Positions 57,831 through 64,000 of a DNA stretch of 64,000 nucleotides are shown one piece after another. Positions within the stretch are counted from its first letter, which is position 1. Each line of letters opens with the position of its first letter. The translations under genes were made by a program, and so were the position numbers. Under the pieces are notes generated by a model. That model was not told the DNA's origin. It ran no database searches and saw nothing but the letters and a program-made list of their open reading frames with translations. The DNA comes from a bacterium (GTDB taxonomy: Bacteria > Oederibacteriota > CAKKQC01), in assembly GCA_919901855.1 (NCBI GenBank), contig CAKKQC010000010.1, forward strand, positions 158,865 to 222,864, in the 5' to 3' direction.

Positions 57831-57919
57831 AAGCCACCGAAGCCAAACTGCTGAGTTTCCTCCAGTACGCTAATCCTACGAGCGCGACATGGGCGACGGA
57901 GGTGAGGCGTGATCGCTGA
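57827..57919 (+). pseudogene. Remnant of a DUF262 (GmrSD-like) gene start
   Basis: A 30-codon frame overlapping the hsdM stop reads MKATEAKLLSFLQ from a GTG start. That is the characteristic beginning of DUF262-domain proteins, which normally continues with a QFVIPIYQR-type block. Here it runs into unrelated residues and stops inside hsdS. It looks like the scar of a lost gene between hsdM and hsdS, where such genes often sit in type I systems. Assignment rests on one short match. Confidence 0.5.
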
Positions 57920-59327
57920 CCTCAAGCCGTACGCAGAATACATGGAGTCGGGGCTGCCGTGGCTCGGACAAGTGCCGGAGCATTGGGAGATGCGACCCGC
58001 GTTTGGTGCCTATGTGCCGAACCACGAGCGCAACCAAGGCATGAAAGAGAAGACCGTTCTTTCGCTCAGCTTCGGGCGCATTGTCATCAAGTCGGCGGAT
58101 AAGCTGCATGGCCTTGTCCCCGAGTCATTCGAGACCTACCAAGTCGTCAATCCGGGCGACATTGTCCTTCGGACTACGGATCTCCAGAACGATCACAGGA
58201 GCTTGCGTGTGGGGATGGTGCGAGACCGCGGAATCATCACCTCTGCCTACCTAGCTTTGCGAGCGAATGCAGGAGTTGGACCGGACTTCGGATTCCAGTT
58301 CCTCAATGTCTGGGACACCAGCAAGGCCATTTATGGCTACGGGTCCGGCCTACGCCAGAACCTGGACTTCTCGCACTTCAAGAGAATGCCTGTCGCAGTC
58401 CCCCCGCCTGCTGAGCAGGCGGCGATTGTGCGGTTTCTGGACTGGGCAAACGGGCGGCTGGAGCGTGCAATCCAGGCGAAACGGAAGGTGATCGCGCTTC
58501 TCAACGAGCAGAAGCAGGCTATCATCCACCGGGCCGTCACCCGCGGCCTCGACCCTTCCGTTCCCCTCAAACCCTTCGGCATCCCCTGGCTTGGGGAGGT
58601 CCCAGCGCGTTGGGAGGTGCGGCCCTTGAAGGCCGTGTGTGAGATACAGTCGGGCATCACTCTCGGAAAGGACTACTCCGGACAACCTACTCAAGAGTAT
58701 CCATATCTCCGGGTCGCAAACGTTCAGGCTGGTCACGCCCATCTCGCAGTTGTCAAGACCATTCGCGTCACGAAGGCGGAGGCCCTACGCTGCACGCTGC
58801 ATGCCGGCGATGTCCTAATGACCGAAGGCGGCGATCCTGATAAGCTTGGGCGTGGCTGCGTATGGAATGCCCAAGTCGCTCCTTGCTTACATCAAAATCA
58901 CGTCTTTGCCGTTCGCCCCGATCAGTCGAAGCTTCTTCCGGATTACCTCTCCGCACTTATGGGGACGCGATACGCCAGGGCCTATTTCGAATCTACGGCC
59001 AAGCAGACCACTAATCTCGCGGCAACCAACAGGACGAAGATCGGACAGTTCCAGGTGCTGCTGCCGACGGTCGATGAGCAACAGAGAATACTTTCAGCCC
59101 TCAGTTACGAGACCGGCCCCGTGATTGCCGCCATCTCCCGCCTCGAACGCGAGATCGAACTCCTTCGCGAATACCGAATCCGTCTCGTCGCCGATGTCGT
59201 GACCGGCAAGCTCGATGTGAGAGAGGCGGCGTCGCGGTTGCCCGTCGAGGCGCCGCCTGACTCGGTCGAGGACGACACTGCCCAGAACGACGATCTTGAG
59301 GACGCTGGCGAGGAGGCCGCCGCATGA
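57909..59327 (+). CDS. hsdS: Type I restriction-modification system, specificity subunit
   Basis: 472-residue DNA-recognition subunit with two target-recognition domains. Each begins with a PWLG.VP..WE block (SGLPWLGQVPEHWEMRP at residue ~15 and PFGIPWLGEVPARWEVRP at ~residue 220) and ends with a helical spacer (EQAAIVRFLDWANGRLE and EQQRILSALSYETGPV). GTG 57909 follows GGAGGTGAGG. The acidic tail (EDDTAQNDDLEDAGEE) is odd but harmless. It overlaps hsdR (ATGA). Confidence 0.92.
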   Translation: MIADLKPYAEYMESGLPWLGQVPEHWEMRPAFGAYVPNHERNQGMKEKTVLSLSFGRIVIKSADKLHGLVPESFETYQVVNPGDIVLRTTDLQNDHRSLRVGMVRDRGIITSAYLALRANAGVGPDFGFQFLNVWDTSKAIYGYGSGLRQNLDFSHFKRMPVAVPPPAEQAAIVRFLDWANGRLERAIQAKRKVIALLNEQKQAIIHRAVTRGLDPSVPLKPFGIPWLGEVPARWEVRPLKAVCEIQSGITLGKDYSGQPTQEYPYLRVANVQAGHAHLAVVKTIRVTKAEALRCTLHAGDVLMTEGGDPDKLGRGCVWNAQVAPCLHQNHVFAVRPDQSKLLPDYLSALMGTRYARAYFESTAKQTTNLAATNRTKIGQFQVLLPTVDEQQRILSALSYETGPVIAAISRLEREIELLREYRIRLVADVVTGKLDVREAASRLPVEAPPDSVEDDTAQNDDLEDAGEEAAA

Positions 59328-62300
59328 CCACTGACACCAGCGAGAAGGGCCTCGAGACGCTGATCATGCGCCAGATGACTGGTGAAGATGGTCTCGCAGT
59401 GTCGTCGGGATTCACGGTAGCCGAGCCCTCGCCTCCCTACGGTGGCACCGGCTATCGGGCCGGCTCTGCGAAGGACTACGACCGGGCTCAGGCTGTGGAC
59501 GTGGCGCAGTTGTTCGCATTCCTCAGGTCCAGCCAGCCCGACGCGTTCAAGAAGCTCGCCATGGCCAACGAGCAAGATCCCCAGGACATCAATCGCCTCA
59601 AGTACCTCTCCCGCCTGTCGAGTGAGATCGGGAAACGCGGGGTCATCGACGTGTTGCGGAAGGGGGTGGAGCACGGCCCGGTGCACTTCGAGCTCTTCTA
59701 TGGCACTCCTTCCCCCGGAAACGCCAAGTCCATGGAGTTGTTCGCCAAGAATCGTTTCTCGGTCACCCGGCAACTGGCTTTCAGTCTGGATGAAACTCGG
59801 CGGGCCCTGGACCTCTGCCTCTTCATCAACGGTCTGCCCATTGCGACCTTCGAGTTGAAGAACAGCCTGACCAAACAGACGGTTGAGGATGCCGTCGAGC
59901 AATACCGGCGCGACCGTGATCCACGCGAGCGGCTCTTCGGCTTCGGCCGTTGCGTTGTGCATTTGGCCGTCGACGATGTCGAGGTCCGGATGTGCACGGA
60001 ACTCAAGGGCAAGCCATCCTGGTTCCTACCCTTCAACAAGGGCTGGAACGACGGGGCCGGGAACCCGCCCAACCCCAACGGCCTCAAGACCGATTACCTC
60101 TGGAAGGTGCTCCTCACTCCCGCAGGGCTGACGGACATCCTGGAGAAGTACGCCCAGATCGTCGAGATCGAAGACCAGAAGACGGGCAGGAAGAAGCGCG
60201 TCCAGGTATTCCCGCGCTATCACCAGCTATCCGTCGTGCGACAGGCTCTCGCCCATGTGGCGGAGCACGGAGTGGGGAAGAGGTACCTGATCCAGCATTC
60301 GGCCGGGAGCGGCAAGTCCAACTCCATCGCCTGGCTGGCTCACCAGCTCATCGGCATGAAGCGCGCGGGGAAGGAGATCTTTGACTCGGTGGTCGTGGTC
60401 ACCGACCGCCGCATTCTGGACGCCCAGATTCAGAAGACCATCAAGCAGTACATGCAGGTCAGCGCCACCGTCGGCCATGCGGAGCATTCGGGCGATCTCC
60501 GCAGTTTCATCGAGGAAGGCAAGAAGATCATCATCTCCACGGTCCAGAAGTTCCCGTTCATCCTCGACGAGATCCACAGGGACGGCCAGGATCGGACCTT
60601 CGCCATCATCATCGATGAGGCCCACTCCAGCCAGGGCGGGAAGACTTCCTCGGCCGTGAGCGCGGCCCTGGCCGATGAGGGCGATCCCGAGGACAAGGTC
60701 AACGATGAACTCGAGAAACGCATCGCCGCCCGGAAGATGCTCACCAACGCCAGCTACTTTGCGTTCACGGCGACGCCCAAGCACAAGACTCTCGAGATGT
60801 TCGGCGAGCCCCTGCCGCCAGACGCCGAAGGCAAGGTGAAACACAAGCCGTTTCACAGCTACACCATGAAGCAAGCCATCAAGGAGGGCTTCATCCTCGA
60901 CGTGCTCGAGAGCTATACCCCGGTGGAGAGCTACTACAAGCTCGTGAAGACGATCGAGGGGGATCCCGAGTATGACACCAGGAAGGCGCAGAAGAAGCTG
61001 CGCCGATACGTCGAGAGCCATGACTACGCCATCCGGCTCAAGGCCGAGATCATGGTGGACCACTTCCACGAGCAGGTCATGGCCCTGAACAAGATCGGCG
61101 GACAAGCGAGGGCCATGATCGTCTGTTCCGGGATCGAGCGGGCCGTCCAGTACTTCCATGCCTTCAAGGAGTACCTGGCGGAACGAAAGAGTCCGTACAG
61201 GGCCATCGTCGCGTTCTCCGACGAGCATGAGTACAAGGGGATGAAGGTCAGCGAGTCCTCCTTGAACGGCTTCTCGAGCGGGGACATCGCGGACAAGATC
61301 CAGCAGGATCCCTATCGGTTCCTGATTTGCGCGGACAAGTTCCAGACCGGCTACGACGAGCCGCTACTCCACACGATGTACGTGGACAAGATCCTCTCCG
61401 GCGTGAAGGCCGTCCAGACCCTCTCGCGCCTGAACCGCGCGCATCCGCAGAAGCACGACGTATTCGTCCTGGATTTCATGAACAGGGCGGACACCATCAT
61501 CGAGGCGTTTGCCGACTACTACCGCACGACCGTCCTGAGCGAAGAGACGGACCCCAACAAACTGCACGACCTGAAGGCCGCCCTGGACGGTGCGCAGGTC
61601 TACACAGCCGAACAAGTGGAAGCCCTCGTATCCCTCTACCTGACCGGCGCGGATCGCGACAAGCTCGATCCGATCCTGGATGCCTGCGTCGCGATCTACA
61701 GGGAGAAACTCGACGAGACCGGGCAGGTCGAGTTCAAGGGCAAGGCCAAGGCGTTCACCCGCACCTACAACTTCCTCGCCTCGGTCCTGCCGTACGCGAA
61801 TCGGGACTGGGAGAAGCTTTCCATCTTCCTGACCTTCCTGGTCCCGAAGCTCCCTGCACCCAAGGAAGAGGACCTCGCCAGGGGCATCCTCGAAGCCATC
61901 GACATGGACAGCTACCGGGCCGAGAAGAAGGCCACGCTGAAGATCAGCTTGCCGGATGCCGACGCCGAGATTGACCCCGTGCCGACCAGCGGTCTGACCC
62001 GAAAGATAGAACCCGAGCTGGACCGGCTCAGCAACATCCTGAAGACCTTCAACGACCAGTTCGGGACGCTGTTCACCGACTCCGACCGGGTGGCCAAGCG
62101 CATCAAGGACGAGATCGCTCCGATGGTGGCCGCCGACCAGGGCTACCAGAACGCCCGCGCCAACACGCCCAACGCGGCCCGGATCGAGCTCGACCGTGCC
62201 CTGGGCCGCGTGATGCTCGGCCTGCTCAAGGACGACACCGAGGTCTACAAGCAGTTCTCCGAGAACGAGTCCTTCAAGCGCTTCGTCACGGACATGGTCT

Positions 62301-62347
62301 ACGATCTGACCTCGGAGGCCGGCCCAGCTACTCCAGCGCCCCAGTAG
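59324..62347 (+). CDS. hsdR: Type I restriction-modification system, restriction/translocation subunit
   Basis: 1007-residue motor nuclease. The N-terminal nuclease region carries the PD-(D/E)XK core FELKNSLTK (residue ~173). The helicase part has Walker A HSAGSGKSNS (~residue 325), Walker B IIIDEAHSSQGG (~429), the SAT-like FAFTATPKHKT and motif VI region QTLSRLNRAHP. Length is normal. ATG 59324 overlaps the hsdS stop. All three subunits look intact, so the system is probably active. Confidence 0.95.
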   Translation: MTTDTSEKGLETLIMRQMTGEDGLAVSSGFTVAEPSPPYGGTGYRAGSAKDYDRAQAVDVAQLFAFLRSSQPDAFKKLAMANEQDPQDINRLKYLSRLSSEIGKRGVIDVLRKGVEHGPVHFELFYGTPSPGNAKSMELFAKNRFSVTRQLAFSLDETRRALDLCLFINGLPIATFELKNSLTKQTVEDAVEQYRRDRDPRERLFGFGRCVVHLAVDDVEVRMCTELKGKPSWFLPFNKGWNDGAGNPPNPNGLKTDYLWKVLLTPAGLTDILEKYAQIVEIEDQKTGRKKRVQVFPRYHQLSVVRQALAHVAEHGVGKRYLIQHSAGSGKSNSIAWLAHQLIGMKRAGKEIFDSVVVVTDRRILDAQIQKTIKQYMQVSATVGHAEHSGDLRSFIEEGKKIIISTVQKFPFILDEIHRDGQDRTFAIIIDEAHSSQGGKTSSAVSAALADEGDPEDKVNDELEKRIAARKMLTNASYFAFTATPKHKTLEMFGEPLPPDAEGKVKHKPFHSYTMKQAIKEGFILDVLESYTPVESYYKLVKTIEGDPEYDTRKAQKKLRRYVESHDYAIRLKAEIMVDHFHEQVMALNKIGGQARAMIVCSGIERAVQYFHAFKEYLAERKSPYRAIVAFSDEHEYKGMKVSESSLNGFSSGDIADKIQQDPYRFLICADKFQTGYDEPLLHTMYVDKILSGVKAVQTLSRLNRAHPQKHDVFVLDFMNRADTIIEAFADYYRTTVLSEETDPNKLHDLKAALDGAQVYTAEQVEALVSLYLTGADRDKLDPILDACVAIYREKLDETGQVEFKGKAKAFTRTYNFLASVLPYANRDWEKLSIFLTFLVPKLPAPKEEDLARGILEAIDMDSYRAEKKATLKISLPDADAEIDPVPTSGLTRKIEPELDRLSNILKTFNDQFGTLFTDSDRVAKRIKDEIAPMVAADQGYQNARANTPNAARIELDRALGRVMLGLLKDDTEVYKQFSENESFKRFVTDMVYDLTSEAGPATPAPQ

Positions 62348-62573
62348 CTTCCGACATGTCTTCAAGGGTGGGGGACCGGTAGGGCTTGTGGCGGCCCCTG
62401 CCGCCTATCTTGGCCCTCATGCTCGCCGACGGGCTTGCGGGCTTTCGTCGTGCCCACACCATGGCAAAGTGATCGTAGGCGGTCCTCGCATCGCGTGAGT
62501 TCGTGCTAGATTGGACTGCGGATCAATGGAATCGTCAAGGCAGATGGGCGCGGTCGCCTAAGGAGACGTTCCG

Positions 62574-62768
62574 GTGGCAACCCTTGAGTTCACGCTTTTC
62601 AGAGTGCAGGTCTTCCCGAGCAGCCAGACGAAGCTGTGGCCGGGCGATATTGGGCCTAGAGACGTGCTCAAGATGAAGCTCGCGGCCCTTCCCACTATAG
62701 AGTCCTCTAACGGGGCTACACGGCCCCCGGGGCGAAAGACTGAGTTCGGACTCGAGACCAATCACTGA
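62574..62768 (+). CDS. Small protein of unknown function
   Basis: 64 residues from GTG 62574, which follows AAGGAGA at a good distance. Not recognised. The first half looks like beta strands (LEFTLFRVQVF), the C-terminal third is polar (SSNGATRPPGRKTEFG) and probably disordered. It stops 13 bp before the next small gene, whose ribosome site overlaps the end region, so the two may be translated together with the downstream SIR2-like gene. Confidence 0.45.
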   Translation: MATLEFTLFRVQVFPSSQTKLWPGDIGPRDVLKMKLAALPTIESSNGATRPPGRKTEFGLETNH

Positions 62769-62781
62769 GGGGGAGGGCTGA

Positions 62782-63045
62782 ATGACTGGGATCGATTTCG
62801 AGAAGTACGACAAGCTGGATGACAGAGCCATTCTTCAGGAAGCCGACCGCTATCGCGGCTTCTCGGATTCAGAAGTGCACGGGGCGCTGCGCGAGATCCT
62901 CATCGCGTACCTGAACGCCCGGTCCACGGAGCGCCTGGTGCGTCTGACGGTGTGGATTCGGAACCTGACCTTGGCCATTGTCGGGCTTACGGTTGTCAGC
63001 GTTGTTCTGTTCTGTGTTCAGTGGGCATGCACACGGGGCAAGTAG
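62782..63045 (+). CDS. Small membrane protein of unknown function
   Basis: 87 residues. ATG 62782 follows GGGGGAGGG. The N-terminal ~55 residues are hydrophilic and helical (FEKYDKLDDRAILQEADRYR), then one transmembrane helix (LTLAIVGLTVVSVVLFCVQW) and a short basic tail. Single-pass proteins like this occur near defence genes as possible effectors, but I have no family match. Confidence 0.55.
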   Translation: MTGIDFEKYDKLDDRAILQEADRYRGFSDSEVHGALREILIAYLNARSTERLVRLTVWIRNLTLAIVGLTVVSVVLFCVQWACTRGK

Positions 63046-63096
63046 CGGAGGAGGGGGCGTAGTGACATTGGCGCAATGCCCAGAACTAGGAAGAAC

Positions 63097-63161
63097 GACA
63101 CTCTTTCATCCATGCGCTTCACCATTGCCTGCCCGGAGAATTGCATGATCGAGAGAGTGTC
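63097..63161. repeat. REP-like imperfect hairpin B
   Basis: Arms 63097-63115 (GACACTCTTTCATCCATGC) and 63143-63161 pair with a few mismatches and one bulge. Read on the minus strand from the outer end of the right arm, 18 of 23 bases match the corresponding arm of hairpin A, so the two belong to one repeat family. Confidence 0.6.
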
Positions 63162-63237
63162 CCGCCCTCTGGGGTTGAACTGCAGGGGGTGCTTGGCTGA
63201 GGCGGCGCGGCGTTTTCACTAGGAGGAGGTTTCGCAC

Positions 63238-63954
63238 ATGGCGAGGTTGATGAGCATTGAAAAGGACCGTGCAACCTTGGTGGAGGGGCTCCGTAGGGCA
63301 GTGCAGTCAGCGCACCTAAACTGCGTCATCGGCTCCGGTTGTTCCCGCCCTGCCTTGGAGCCTTTGGGGAACATTGAGGCTGCGGTGCGTTCCCTGCGGT
63401 CGTCTGGTGAACACGAGAAGGCGCAGCGCCAGTTATTCTCATTCATCGAGCCATTTCTCGACGTGACCGTGCGCATGCTCGCTGGCAAGGACAAGTCGAT
63501 CGACACGACCTTGGCTTCCTACAAGGCGTTCTTGACCGTTCTCTCGGGCATCATGTTTGAGAGGAAGAGCAGCATTCTCCCCAAGCAAGCCTCCATCTTC
63601 TCTACCAACTACGACTTGTTTGTGGAGCGGGCGTCCGAAGAGGTCAATACCATCGCAAGGCTCAATGATGGCTTCATGAGGCTTCCGAGGTTGTCAGGGG
63701 GATTCGAGTTCAGCACGTCGGAGTTCTTCAATGCGGCAGAGAACGATGGGAATATCTACAACTACAAGGTGCGTATCCCCTCGTTGAACCTGATCAAGCT
63801 CCACGGTTCTCTCAGCTGGGAGGTGAGCGGCGAGAAGATCATCTTCAGCACGGGCAGGTTCCCCGCGTTGCTCGAAGATTGGAGAGCGGTCCATGCACGG
63901 GGAGATCCGAAGGAGATTGCCGACTTCTCGGAACGCTTGGCGATCGTGTGGTGA
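63238..63954 (+). CDS. SIR2-like protein, probably truncated
   Basis: 238 residues. ATG 63238 follows AGGAGGAGG. SIR2-family NAD-site blocks are NCVIGSGCSRPAL (residues ~28-40), IFSTNYDLFVERA (~120-132) and LNLIKLHGSLSW (~182-193). Defence-type SIR2 proteins, such as those paired with HerA, are usually near 400 residues and continue after the FSERLAIV block with a conserved part; here the frame stops at once (AIVW). No continuation appears in the other forward frames up to the window end. So it is either a broken gene or a short variant. A partner such as HerA, if any, would lie beyond the window. Confidence 0.7.
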   Translation: MARLMSIEKDRATLVEGLRRAVQSAHLNCVIGSGCSRPALEPLGNIEAAVRSLRSSGEHEKAQRQLFSFIEPFLDVTVRMLAGKDKSIDTTLASYKAFLTVLSGIMFERKSSILPKQASIFSTNYDLFVERASEEVNTIARLNDGFMRLPRLSGGFEFSTSEFFNAAENDGNIYNYKVRIPSLNLIKLHGSLSWEVSGEKIIFSTGRFPALLEDWRAVHARGDPKEIADFSERLAIVW

Positions 63955-64000
63955 TCACGAAATCATTTCCGGTCTGAGGGCCTGAAGGACCTCTCCGCCT

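Noticed and set aside
62390-62405. Hairpin GGCGGC-CCCT-GCCGCC after hsdR as terminator
   Set aside because: The stem is only 6 bp, lies 40 bp after the stop and no T-tract follows; too weak to call.
63076-63222. 48-codon frame with several Cys before the SIR2-like gene
   Set aside because: It has no ribosome site and runs through REP-like hairpin B, so coding is unlikely.
1-64000. CRISPR arrays, tRNA or rRNA genes
   Set aside because: No regularly spaced repeats and no tRNA or rRNA-like segments were noticed in reading either strand; short tRNA genes could still be missed without a covariance search.

Overview
The window is 64 kb of high-GC DNA from a Gram-negative bacterium. Outer-membrane beta-barrels, Tat and Sec signal peptides and a 14-gene-type respiratory complex I locus support this. 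About three quarters of it is one respiratory region, apparently for moving electrons between the quinone pool and the cell exterior. I count 74 CXXCH haem-c motifs in seven proteins. I cannot assign a phylum. A FlgD-like C-terminal domain on a secreted protein and a PorV-like barrel recall FCB-group bacteria such as Eisenbacteria or Krumholzibacteria. The cytochrome content recalls Geobacter-like metal reducers. This is inference only.

Layout. 1-3945: a molybdopterin/FeS/NrfD quinone oxidoreductase, 5'-truncated by the window edge. 4325-10345: secreted repeat protein, PorV-like barrel, decahaem MtrA/DmsE cytochrome and MtrB/PioB porin, forming a trans-outer-membrane conduit. 10544-21335: a chain of inner-membrane modules in which most genes overlap or abut. 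It holds an 11-haem cytochrome c/cytochrome b fusion, an octahaem cytochrome, FeS and NrfD subunits, a 19-haem cytochrome c/cytochrome b fusion, then fumarate reductase CAB. 21428-23793: a RuBisCO-like protein translationally coupled to a BioB-family radical SAM enzyme. 23747-25284 (minus): two paralogous Crp/Fnr regulators. 25522-38891: undecahaem cytochrome plus NHL propeller; a small tetrahaem cytochrome; then an eight-gene run of O-antigen-ligase/TPR protein, NHL propeller, undecahaem cytochrome, ResB, CcsA, a small membrane protein, a B12-binding radical SAM protein and an outer-membrane barrel. 39042-49141: complex I genes as BCD(fused)-I-A-H-J-K-L-M-N without the NADH module genes E, F and G. 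49194-53362: moaD, moaE, a MetF-MetV fusion and formate-THF ligase (methyl branch of C1 metabolism).

At 53363 the character changes. A DUF4143 ATPase gene sits between two copies of the last ~76 bp of the formate-THF ligase gene and separates it from its terminator, which is the footprint of an insertion. From there to the end lies a defence island: DUF488, a type I restriction-modification system (M, a DUF262 gene remnant, S, R), two unrecognised small genes and a truncated SIR2-like gene. REP-like hairpins of one family lie in it.

How it fits together (inference): quinol made by complex I and other dehydrogenases can be oxidised by several alternative modules (NrfD-type, cytochrome b-type, fumarate reductase). 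Electrons then pass to periplasmic multihaem cytochromes, and across the outer membrane through MtrAB and possibly the second barrel. The dedicated ResB/CcsA pair supplies haem attachment. moaD/moaE fit the molybdopterin enzyme. A palindrome of the form NTGA-N6-TCAN lies before several of these operons and before both Crp/Fnr genes, suggesting one regulon.
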